Assembly (NCBI GenBank): GCA_025667525.1
Contig: CM046874.1
Coordinates: 282,024,880 to 282,088,879 of the forward strand
Length of the DNA: 64,000 bases
DNA from: Glebionis coronaria
Taxonomy: Eukaryota; Streptophyta; Magnoliopsida; Asterales; Asteraceae
Direction of reading: 5' to 3'
The notes beneath the pieces are model-generated. The model saw only the letters and a program-made list of their open reading frames with translations. It made no database searches and was not told where the DNA came from. Each line of letters starts with the position of its first letter. Positions within the stretch are counted from its first letter, which is position 1. Position numbers and translations under genes: made by a program. Below, in pieces: positions 24,539 through 35,417 of this stretch.

Positions 24539-26680
24539 GATTGATTAGTCAAATAAGGATTAGGCATGTATCTTCTAGTGAGTAGATGGTCATTTTGATA
24601 TCATGTAGTCATGATAATAGTACCTAAATATAACATATAAACATATTTCTCCAATTACTCATATATTACATATAAACCAAAAAACAAGGAAGGTGAGAAT
24701 GTGTTTTATCAATAACTTGATAAACAAAGGATTAATCCTTGTCATTCTCATGTTCACAATGTAACCATTTCACTATTGATAAAAACATATGAATAATGCA
24801 AAATTAACAATGAACTAGAACATTGGTTTTTTAAAAACAAGGTTTTTAGGTAAGCATTTAACAATGCCATTACCAACTTGTTCATGGGTTCATATGAATT
24901 CCATCAATCAACCAAGATATTTAGTTAAAATTCGGATTTGTTCTACAAGTGGGTTTTAGTGAAATCTCTATGAATATGAACCTAAGGAATCATAGTAACA
25001 ATACTATGCCAACTCTTATTCCTAGTAAGGTTCTAATTCAGTGTCAATTTTAAAAATCCCTAATTATGAATGTATGAACCCTAGAACAAATTTGATGAAA
25101 CTGAAAGAAATAACTTACAATTAATTGATCTTGGATGGTGGATGAGTGAAACCCATGAATCTTGAATAAATTATTTTGAGTAATTGAAGGTTTTAGGAGC
25201 TTCAACAATGGTGGAAAATGAAAAAAAAAAAACGTTTTCTGTGAGAGAAGGAGAGAGAAATACAAGTTTGAAAAAGATATTTTAATAAAACTAGCGCTCT
25301 GACAAAAGCTACCGCCCGCGGTTCCTTATCAATAAGGAACCGCACCTTTGAGCCGCCGAGATAAAGAACCGCCTACAGATGCAGGTTTTTATCAAAGAAA
25401 AATGATGAATTTTTGAAAACCAAAATTTTTAAAATACTTAAAAATATATCTTAAACCTTTTAGGATATCATTGGACCACCACAGCACTAGGTAATAATGC
25501 CTTGTTGAAGGATTACGAGTTGAATCGAGATAGGAAAAGACCGAAATGAACGAACGACTACTCGTAGCAAAAAGGCAAAGGGAGAGGAGTGAAGAGAAGT
25601 GAATCAAGACCAAGGAAATTGCTCAAAGGACAAATGACATTCTTCAAAATGATGATGTGAAGAGCTTGTGTCATATATAGTGGTTTAAGACGTGCCTTTC
25701 CGGCGATAGTCTAAACGGCTTTGGTAATGAATTAAACCAAGAAATTTGATGCATAGAATAAGATCATTTTCAAGAGTAGTCTTATTCTATTTCAAAATAT
25801 GAGCAAAGTATAGATTCACTTTCTCTCCCACATGATCGGATAATTATTGCTAGAATTAACAATAACAATATCCTTGGAATATTTCAATTCCAAATGTGTA
25901 AAATCCACCTACAACTTAATGAAGTAGTTTGGTATCTCAAGGGATTCACTAATCATCCTAGAGATGAGCTTAACTGCACAAGTTACACATGATATAGGGC
26001 CTACTAACCGTAAGGGTGCAAACCATGGAAATCATGCTTGGTACTTTAAGCTTCTACTAACTCACCCTACATCTCCATAGTGAGTCAAGTATCCAAGCAA
26101 TGACGGTTTGAGAGGGAAAAAGGAAATAATCACAAACCACAAATAAATGTCAAGGCAAGGATGCCAAGAACAAGCATATAGTCAATTAATGATCAAAAGA
26201 ATGATCAATATGGCGTGTGGAAGAACGAAAGCGTACCTTGGCCATAATTTGCATTCCAAGCATTCAAGGAATTGATGCAAAGCCCAACAATGACTAATAG
26301 TGACTACTAAGTCTTCAAAGACTAGTATCACTTCTACCCATCTTGATATCATCAATCAATGATGTTGGAAATCAAAGAAGATGAGTCTTCTACAAGTGTA
26401 AGTAACTCAATCCACAATCAACAGAATGATTAATTTTCGTGAGTACCTACACATAACAAGATGCAAACTAGTAGATATATGTCAAGAGTAAATCTAAAAT
26501 GCATTAATACTACTAATTTAAGTAATATGCAATATCAACATTTTAAAAGGCTTATTTTCAATAAAAAAATAGTTTTGACCAAAGAAAAACTTTAGTACAA
26601 CTTAACCTTCTAATTTGGGGAGACAATGGATCGATCCAAGTTTTAAAGTACAATATACTTCAAAGATCTTGTGTCACCAT
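24539..26680 (-). other. Interior of a minus-strand retroelement, no gene seen
   Basis: AT-rich leader-like sequence between the ORF1-like fragment and the primer site. At 25312-25345 is a palindromic block (GGTTCCTTATC/AAGGAACC) that recurs inside the LTR near 27909. The remaining small ORFs show no family. Confidence 0.4.
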
Positions 26681-26692
26681 CGCTCTGATACC
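26681..26692 (-). other. Primer binding site, tRNA-iMet type
   Basis: The reverse complement reads TGGTATCAGAGC, three bases from the LTR end at 26696. Confidence 0.8.
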
Positions 26693-27029
26693 AATTGTAG
26701 AAACTAGAAGAGGGTTGAATAGTTTCTCATCGGTTTATCTCCTAATTAAAATTCCTTTCAATTAGGTGAGTACACAAAACTATCTTTTACTTCAAAGCTA
26801 GTTGCATAATGATTAGGTTCAATTCTAATGCATTAACAATGTATAATATAGTGATAATGAATGTAAGTAAAGAGTAAGGAAAGAAACAACCTAGTAGGAA
26901 GACACCAAGATTTATAGTGGTTCGACAACGTGGCTCTATCCTCGTTCCTACTCCACTCCTCGAGTACACCTTACTCGAGATTTACACTATATCCACAAGC
27001 TCCCTTCTTGGCGGAGAAAACCTTACAAC

Positions 27030-27425
27030 GTCACTTACATTATTTTCCAACACTAAGCTAAATGTCGAGACCTAATCTTAGCTAGGACCAATCTACACAA
27101 CGTCAAGCACTTCACTCTTTTACGACACAAGGCTAGATGTCGAGTTCTAATATAAAGGTAGAACCAATCTTCACAACGTTGCCTACTTCACTATTTTCCG
27201 ATACAAGGCTAGATGTCGAGTTCTAATCCAAAGATAGAACCAATCTTCACGACTCTTCACTTTGAAGCTAAGTGAGAACTTCACACAACACAATTACATA
27301 TTACTTTATAGTTTAGTGAGAACTCACAATACACAACCACATCACTTTATAGTTTAGTGAGAACTCACAAGACACAACCACACCACTTTGTAGTTTAGTG
27401 AGAACTAACACAACTAATTACAACT
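27030..27425. repeat. Two tandem repeats in the LTR (75 bp x3, 41 bp x3)
   Basis: GCTAGATGTCGAG recurs at 27057 (variant), 27132 and 27208, a 75-76 bp period. ACTTTATAGTTTAGTGAGAA recurs at 27303, 27344 and 27385, an exact 41-bp period. Confidence 0.85.
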
Positions 27426-27908
27426 CAACTAATCATATCCAAGTACATACATGTAGCTTAGATCTACACAACATAAATCCAAGCACACACATGTGCAATG
27501 GATGTACACAACTCTAATCCGAGTATTCACAAATAACTTGGATGAACACAACTAGTCCAAGTATTCACAAATACATTGGATCTACACAAGACACAAATAA
27601 AGAAATGATGAACATGACTAGATCTTTAGGAGGAGGTGATCTTCATCAATGCTACATCTTTAATCACATCACAAGTGTGTGAGTGATCTTCTCTTTGGAC
27701 AAGGTAAAGAAGGAGATCAAGAGGATAATCATGAGTAAACATACTTAACACATTAAGTGATCATTTACAAATAACTAGGATTAGAAAGGAGAAAGAAGGA
27801 TGAAGAAGATGTCCAAAAAGGGTTGAAGAGAATGCAGATTTGACTCACTATTTATAGGACAAAACATCCAACGGCTATATCTGCCCGCGGGTTCTTATTA
27901 GCACCCGC

Positions 27909-27931
27909 AGTTCCTTATCGATAAGGAACCA
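27909..27931. repeat. Palindromic GTTCCTTATCGATAAGGAAC block
   Basis: A hairpin-forming palindrome in a GC-richer patch (CCCGCGGGTTCTTATTAG...). A close relative in the same kind of patch lies at 25319-25341. Between them the flanking words CCGC and GGTGC also recur. Confidence 0.7.
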
Positions 27932-28342
27932 CCATAGGTGCTAAGGTACCGCTAGCGTAGACTCTGCTCCTTTTTGTCTTTTAGTGAATTTGAAATATCC
28001 GAGGCTGTTTAAACCTTCAAAGGATATTCTTATGGCATATGGAATATGCCATATTCAAATTTGCATTTTCATTTTAATAAAACATTTTCTTAAAAATAAA
28101 GTTTATTAAAAATCTTTTGTAATGTTTGACAAAAGTGAGTTTTAAGGGTAATCACTTTTATGATCACTAAGCATGATTAAGATATGTTAGTGTAATGATT
28201 ATTACCTTGATGATAGTGTTTGTTAGATAACTTGTTTTATGTTTGTGTTTGACAATAAATGTCTTTGTAATTTGTCGTGATCAAAACTAAGAAAGATTAA
28301 TTAATACTAAAAATGTTTTTAGGCACTGCTTATGCATTAACA

Positions 28343-29365
28343 GGTTTCATTAACAGTAGCGTCTCAAAATATTGAGAGTAAAAATAATCACTCCCAACTC
28401 TAAATAATAAGTGGTATAATTCTCTACGCTCGGTTTCAATTGTGGAGATGCGTAAGCAATGATCTTTTTTCTTTGCATAAGGACCGCGCCTAAGCCTTTA
28501 ATTGACACGTCGCAATATACCTCAAAATATTAACTGCCTAGGGTAAAATCTTCACTACCCTTGGGTAATGCACGAATACGCGCGTCACAAAGCTTTTGCT
28601 TAAGAATTTGAAAAGCTAATTCTTGATCGTCTCCCTATTCAAACTTCTTATTCTTTTGCGTCTTTTGCGTCAAAAATTTAGCATCTTAGAAAATCCTTCT
28701 ATTAATCTTCTATGGAATTGGTGAATCTCCATAGGAGTAGCATGAGTCGCCCAATCCTTAAACGCTTCAATCGTGGTGGGGTCCACGTGAACACCACTAC
28801 TATCAATTACGTGCCCAAGGAATTGTACACTGTGAATCTAAAATTCACACTTTGAAAACTTAGCATACAATCGTGTTTCAATGATTCCAAAATCTTCTTC
28901 AAGTGTTCCTCGTATAACTCCTAATTATAGGTGTAAATAAGGATGTCATCAATGACAGGATCAGGAAATTGTCTAAATAAGGTTTATACACACGGTTCAT
29001 GAGGTTCATGAATACTGCGGGTGCATTTGTCAACCGAAATGACATAACTTGAACTTAAAAGTGACCGTATCGGGTTCAGAACGTCGTCTTGGAAATATCT
29101 TCTTCTCGAAATTTAAGCTGATGATAACCTGATATTAGATCAATCTTCGAATACATGCTCGAACCTTGAAGTTGATCAAACAAGTCATCGATCCTAGGTG
29201 AAGGATAAACGATTCTTTATGGTACGTTTTTTTGAATTCGCGGTAATCGATACACATACGGAACGATGCGTCTTTCTCCTTTACAAATAGGACCCGGGCT
29301 CCCCAAGGTGAGGAACTCGGTCTAATAAATCTTTTTTTGGTAAGCTCTTTGAGTTGATTGGTTAA
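28343..29365 (-). pseudogene. Gypsy-3 reverse transcriptase/RNase H remnant
   Basis: Translated pieces on the minus strand match Ty3/Gypsy [16 protein letters not shown] and CIDYREF near 29260-29340, the DD region near 28940, then RNase H pieces to about 28350. Frameshifts and stops are frequent. It continues from the protease-RT linker at 29366. The 3' part (integrase and 3' LTR) is missing; the sequence stops against the LTR ending at 28342. Confidence 0.7.
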
Positions 29366-30386
29366 TTATTTCATCACGGAGGGTGCTAGACGATACGTTG
29401 CTCTTGCAATGGGTGTCGCTCTGGGTGTAAGCTCGATATGGAATTCTACTTGGCAAATCGGTGGCAATCCGGGTAAATCTTTGAGAAATACTTCGTGAAA
29501 ATCACGAATAATCAGAACGTCTTTAATTATTTTCTCCTTCGGGTCGGCTTCTTTCTTGTCGGTAACTTGAATAAGGAAAATAGGATGACCTACTTCTATG
29601 TACTTTTGATCTTTAGTACACGAGATGACATTAAACGAGTTTGACTTTTCACGCCATTTCCTTTCTCTATAGATGATCAACGTTGGGTTTCCGTAAGGAA
29701 CACCGACTTTTTTCTTGAAGTACACGACCTCCGTATGGTACTTGGATAACCAATCCATACCAACGATGACGTCAAAACTTCCAAGTTTGATAGGTAAAAG
29801 ATCGATGGCGAACGAAGTATTTTGCAAATTAAACATGCAATCCTTTTGAACGGTACTAGTCGTGATGGATTTACCATCGGCTAACTCCACATTGTAACGG
29901 GGTTCACGTTCAATGATTCACTAAAGGCATTTGACATGAAACTTCTATTCGCACCGAAATTAAATAACATGGAAGCATAAAGGTTATTAATGAGGAACGT
30001 ACCGCTGACAACATTTTTGTCTTGGATGTCTGCCTCGGCACACAATTCGTACACACGACTTGGTGCTACCGCTTGATCCCCATTTCCTTGGTTTCGGCCA
30101 TTAGGAGCTCTATGATTTGGACGAGGATTTCTACTAGATTGGTTTTTGTTTTTGCTACGGTTTCTGCGGCCTTGAGTGGTACCCTTAGGGCACTTGTTCT
30201 TGAAGTGACCCTTATCACCACAACCATTACACGTAACATACATGAACTGCCTACCTTGAGCCACCGGGGCTCTTTAATTAACGGGTCTCGGGGCACTACA
30301 ACAATCCCTAGCAAAATAACCGTCTTTGCCACAAATATGGCACGTGTTCCCATAAGCTTTATCATGGTGCTTGCCACGCTTTCCAC
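29366..30386 (-). pseudogene. Gypsy-3 zinc knuckles and aspartic protease
   Basis: The open stretch 30264-29881 has the knuckle CNGCGDKGHFKNKC (C-x2-C-x4-H-x4-C), and a second, out of frame, lies near 30330. The protease active site appears as NFGA instead of DSGA, so it would be inactive. The open stretch 29890-29366 (174 codons) has the protease flap and GMDWLS motif, then the DLPGLPP...VEFHIEL linker leading to RT. The two stretches overlap in different frames by about ten bases. Confidence 0.8.
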
Positions 30387-30997
30387 GAAATGAAAATTTC
30401 CCCTGATCTTCTTTCTAAAGAGATTCGATTCGGAACTATTATATGTCCAAGGTTCAATATTGAAAATTTTTTAGAGGTTTTTCCTGACTTTGTCCGTGTC
30501 AACAAACAATTCGAAATACCTGGACTTTTTAGAACAGGTCCGAGTCAAATAGCAGTAGCCCGATCTTTCTCCCACATTATAAACTTTTACCACATCTTGG
30601 AGCTTATTAGGAGAATTACCTTAGTTAAAACCTTGGTTTCCTTCCCATTTCCTCTTGTTATCAACCTTTTCGCCAAAATCCATAATAATGGCTTCCATCA
30701 AGCCATCAACCATTATAATTGCTTCAATAAAATTGGAGGGTTTTAAAGAAATTACATCTCCTTGGATTGAGGAAGTCAATCTAAGAATAAATCGCTCAAC
30801 GACACGAGTCTCGATCGGTAACATTTCCGGACGTAACAATCTCAACTCCTTTGAAGCGTTGAGTATAGGCCGCCAAATTGACACCATGCGCACGAAAATT
30901 CCACAACTTCATCTGCTACATTTGCATTTCATTTCTAGGACAATACTTCTTAAAAAGCATCTCCTTGAAATCCCCCCACAGCGTGGCATTGGTCGCC
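30387..30997 (-). pseudogene. Gypsy-3 gag, C-terminal part
   Basis: The minus-strand translation reads ATNATLWGDFKEMLF at 30997 and continues, with stops, through a Retrotrans_gag-like region (30893-30621 open, 90 codons) toward the zinc knuckles. It is split from its N-terminal half at 49837 by the Athila insertion. Removing the insertion restores a continuous gag match. Confidence 0.75.
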
Positions 30998-32546
30998 TAA
31001 TAACATGATTTTACTAGTTGAAAAGTTCGTTTCTCGGAATCTAATCGAATTGATTTCCGGTTAATTGTGTGAGATTAGTTGTTCTTGGTGAAACAAATAT
31101 TTTAGGTTTTGGTAAAATAAATGAGCAAGGTTAAATAATAATTGACGAGAAATTAACACTAAAACAAGTTAAAATGTAAAAAGTGCGATATTTAAAACTT
31201 TAAAAGTAACTGACGAGAAATGAAATGACGTAAAATTAAACTTAACAAAAAGTAAATGATGCAAATTAAAACTTAAAATAAAAGTAAGGCAAATAAAAAT
31301 TCAAATAAAGAAAAAGGCGGGAAAAATAAAACTTGAAATTAAAAGACAAAAACTTAAAAAGAAAAACAAACAAAAAGACTGACAGACCTTGATTCGGAAG
31401 TTTAAAACTTCCGAATGAACTTTCTTCATTCGGAACTTTTGGACTTCCGGATGAAGGTTGCTTCATTCGGAACTTTTGACTTCCGGATGAAGCTTGCTTC
31501 ATTCGGAACTTTTGACTTCCGGATGAAGCTACTTCACTCGGAACTTTTAACTTCCGGATGAAGCTTGCATCAGTCGGAAATTTTGACTTCCGGATGAAGC
31601 TTGCTTCATTCGGAACTTTTGACTTCCGGATGAAGCTACTTCACTCGGAACTTTTGACTTCCGGATGAAGCTTACCTGGGAATGATAAAATACAGAAACA
31701 ACAAACCCGAAGAACAGGGGATATACAGTAAAAACAATCTATCCTTAAATTAATCAGAATCAAACAAAAGATTAAACCAAAACAACCAATAAGCATCAAC
31801 TAACAATAATCAATCAAAACAAATCATCAAAACTAACAAACATAACCAAATCAATCAAAACCCACTTGATCAAAATCATAAAAACTCAAGAACATGAACA
31901 ATGATGAATAAGAACAAATCAAACAAGAAAGGAAGAAGATGATAAATGAAAAGCTTAATTAAAAAGTAAGGATTCAATAACAAAAGCTTAAACATAATTT
32001 AATCTAGAGAGAGAAAGCATAAATCTAGAGAGAGAAACTATCCTACTCCTAATCTAATCCTAAGACTAACTCCCTCCCTCACAAAAAGTGAGGGTGGTAT
32101 TTATAGGAGAGGGGAGTGGTTGGTGGCTTCCTCTTTCTTTCTTTCTTGGTCCTCGGTCTTTCAGTCTTCTTAAATTCTTCGACTTTTAAGACTTCGTCTC
32201 GGGATTTCTATGAACTCGTCTTGTAATTTTCTTCATAAATTAGACCTGAGTTCTTCGACTTTATTAAACTTTCGTCTTTGGACTTTTTCTTCGATAAATC
32301 TTCAGAATTGGTCTTGGACTTCCGTTCTTTTTCCACTTTTGATCTTTCGACTTCGTCTTTTTGTCTTTTTCTTCAATAAAAGCCCGTGAAAGCCGTGTTT
32401 TCCCCACTTTTCACCTTTCTCGACCCTGAAACACAATAAAAACATAAACCACGCATAATTCCGCCATTTACGACATAAAATATACGTTTAGGTCCCATTT
32501 TAATGTAATTAAGTGGTAGAAAAGATGGGTGTTTTCACACCTATCA
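30998..32546 (-). repeat. 3' LTR of the Athila element
   Basis: Read on the minus strand it begins TGATAGGTGTGAAAACACC. It matches 48288-49836 over its whole length with about 29 differences. AATCCCATACAC beyond 32546 is the weak polypurine tract on the opposite strand. Confidence 0.9.
31396..31676. repeat. CTTCATTCGGAA hairpin minisatellite in the LTR
   Basis: About eight units of 33-36 bp. Each has CTTCATTCGGAA, a short spacer ACTTTTGAC and TTCCGGATGAAG, which pair as a 12-bp stem with one G-T position. The Ser/Lys/Gln-rich ORF on the minus strand is a by-product. The sister array is at 48676-48960. Confidence 0.9.
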
Positions 32547-34416
32547 AATCCCATACACTTAACCATTGCAATGCCCTCATGCAATGCATAGCAATAAAGC
32601 AAGGTTTACACTTTCCATCATAATCAACCTACCTTGGCCTTTATTAAACAACTAAGGAAAATAAAAAAGATAGAAAATAACAAGATGCAACAAGGACGAA
32701 ACTTGTAAAGATATCTAAGACTTACATTAGGGCTTGTATGTCATGAACGTTTATCACCCTCAAGTTTCACGTTCTCCATGCCAAGCTTAAAAACAAGATC
32801 ATTGTTAGTACAAGTTAGCATAACAAACATTTACCCATGCGGTTCAATTAATCACTTAAACTCCCTTATTCCTATGGGTATCTCTTATATTTTATTGATG
32901 TCTTGAATGATCACGGGGATGCATTGTTGACTTATTTCGATAATTTATTAAGGCAGAAAGCAAAGTAGGACGATTTGATCAATAGTTAGCTAAAGGACAA
33001 AATCTCTTAAAACTGCTTCTCGGGATATCAAAAAGTTCATATCTTGGCATAACTCGGTTCACGATTTGAGACCTTTCTCGGGCCGATATTTGGCATGTAC
33101 TTCATACTTCATATCTTGAGAGACGTGCTTGAGATAATGGTCTTCTCATCGTTCATAGAGTTTCTTCACTTGGAGACTTTTGAGAGGTACTCCAACTTTG
33201 TTGACCACGACTTCATGATTATTTCTTCAATCTCTATTTGGGATTTTGAGATACAACGATCCGCCTCCTTTTCGGACTTGGATCTATTTATCCTCATACC
33301 TTGTTAGGGTCTTTTCGGATAGACTTCTCCATCATCTTTATGGGAGTTGATTGCTTTTCGTCGTGAGTCTTGATCCTTCATAATGACTTTGGGAATAATG
33401 CTTTTCACATCACTTTGGATCTTCAGCAATAAAATTGAATCCTCATGCCTTGTTAGGGCCTTTTCGGACTCGCCAATCTTCGCGCCCCGCTTCATAAGTT
33501 ATGCCTTGGCTATGAACTCTTATCATTACCGAGCAACTTTTAAACGATCTTGGGCTAGAAGCTAAGTAACTTTTCAAATCGTACGACCTTACTTATTGCA
33601 GATAATTTATTAGCAAGTGATGGGAGAAAAAGATCATAATTAACTCACATAAGTTAATGAGAGAATACCAAACTTGTAACCAACTCTATCATTTCTCGTT
33701 CTCCACAATTTAAAATCTCAAGGAATGAGACTCGTGGATGCTTAGCCTAATAAACCAATTATGGTCTACATGGTTAAGGATACTAGCTAGAGTGAACTTG
33801 GATAAGTAAACTCGGGTTGAGTCAAAATATTCACAACGGGCCTAATATATCTAAGATATGTAAACTTGCTAATACCATTTTATTAAAATAAGAGAAAAAT
33901 AGCAAAAATAATGGGAACTACAACTAGCCCAAAATAGATTAAAAATTTTGAAAAATGTCGAAAGATTGATTTTCCAGTTAAAATGAGGACAAATACAAGG
34001 AAAAGGCCACTTAACTTCGATAGAAGTCCCCCTACACTTAATATAAACATTGTCCTCAATGTTTATGCATGTGGGAGTAAACTCCCCTACACTTAGGACA
34101 TTGTGCACTTTGTTTAAATCTCGTTAAGGAAAAGACAACTAAAGAGATTCCTATTGTAATATTGAGAAATATAAAATAGTGAATCGAAAAGAGTTTAGGA
34201 TAGAACCGGGAAGAAGGGAACACGGAATCACGGTTCGTCAAAAGTCATCAAGAGTGTGTCTTTGAAGCTCTAATCCCTGCATATGATAAGAAAGAGAACA
34301 AGAAACACCAACGGGGCTCCCCCTACACTTATGGTGAAATAAGATAGATAATTGGGTTGCCTCCCAAAAAGCGCTTGTTTTTGTTGACCGAGTCACGAGC
34401 CTGACTCGTCCCCGAA
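32547..34416 (-). other. Athila 3' non-coding tail
   Basis: No believable gene. It is conserved with 55997-57987 and in part with 691-2764. A marked block is GGGTTGCCTCCCAAAAAGCG (34344-34363), also at 57822-57841, followed in both by GAGTCACGAGCCTGACTCG. The tail also holds repeats of CTTGTTAGGG...TTTTCGGA near 33300 and 33450. Confidence 0.65.
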
Positions 34417-34860
34417 TTAAATGGTCCATGGGGAAGCCTCGAATGTGATACCGAGATCAAAGACCTTGTCCTCGTTCCTGGTTGACATCAATAGAGGAGA
34501 GGCGGGGGGATAAGTCTTGAAAGGGAGAAAGGTCCTTTCAACATACGTATAGTATGTGAAATCAAGATCCACGGGAGGTGGGTTGGGTATAGTGAGCACA
34601 TTGTCCTCCCCCAAAGACAATGGATGCTGAGCAAACGGAAAAGTCGTAATGGTATCAATCATCGCATAATCAATGTCACCTCCCGGATCAAAGCACTCAT
34701 CCTCCGTGATAGTGGCTAAAAGGGAGGATGGAAGGTGCTCGGGAGGGGGACTTGGGTCAATACTTTCCTGCAGCAAATTATCAAAAATAATATCCCCCTC
34801 CGTGTCAGAATCATCAATACTTGGAGTGATGGAGTGGATATCGATTTCATCCAGCAATGG
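34417..34860 (-). pseudogene. Athila ORF, C-terminal acidic tail (cut by insertion)
   Basis: This continues the frame interrupted at 46869. It is rich in Asp, Glu and Pro (for example DSDTEGDIIFDN and DECFDPGGD) and ends KVFDLGIT plus a short tail, a signature shared with 57988-58818. The type is known to me from Athila-like ORFs of Asteraceae that lie before RT; here a non-coding tail follows instead. Confidence 0.7.
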
Positions 34861-35357
34861 TGTTGATCCCAAACTTAGATCGATTAGCTTTGTGTATACG
34901 AGATTAGATCAAGTACTACACGTAGAGAAACCTTTGCTTATGAATAAAGTAACAAAGTGTTATGCGGAATTAACACTTGATCTAAAACACAATGATGTTA
35001 AACAAACTTTCACTTGTATTAGAATAATCGTGTTGATTACAATGAAAGGTTTAACTTGCGAATACTATGAAAACTGATATATGACTTTAACCTAAAAGAC
35101 CTTCTTTTATAGAACAAGAAGTCTTGTACAATAAGCTACGAATCAACTATTCTAGGTAAAGATAATAATAGAAAATACAATGTCGTGCTTATCTTTACCA
35201 TACATAAATAAAGAAACAAATAAACAAAAGATATTCTATCAGTGTCAATCTTCAAGGCTGTCAGCGTTGACTTCTATCAGCGTCCAAAGTCAATCTATCA
35301 GCGTTGACTTTCTTCTTATCAGCGTTTGGTGATCTGACCCATATTTTATTCCCAACA
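34861..35357 (-). repeat. 3' LTR of the Sirevirus
   Basis: TGTTGATCCC...TTCCCAACA, 497 bp, apparently identical to 46372-46868. It carries four TCAGCG motifs (35262-35320) and one TCAGTG variant. CTATAAAAG on the minus strand (35112-35104) is the likely TATA box. Confidence 0.95.
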
Positions 35358-35373
35358 ATCCTCCCCTAAACTT
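35358..35373 (-). other. Polypurine tract of the Sirevirus
   Basis: The minus strand reads AAGTTTAGGGGAGGAT next to the LTR. Confidence 0.85.
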
Positions 35374-35417
35374 GATATCCATTCCAATGATCAAGTTTCT
35401 GAATAAAAACTAAAGGC

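Larger units (their letters stand above)
26696..28342 (-). repeat. 5' LTR of a minus-strand LTR element
   Basis: The left end TGTAG is set by the adjoining primer site. The right end is tentative at CATTAACA (28342), where Gypsy-3 pol homology stops. Read on the minus strand it would begin TGTTAATGC and end CTACA. No partner LTR is visible in the window. Inside are two tandem repeats, near 27030-27250 and 27303-27425. Confidence 0.55.

Noticed and set aside
31266..31502. Lys/Ser-rich repeat ORF (and its copy at 48568-48792)
   Set aside because: It is a translation of the LTR hairpin minisatellite.
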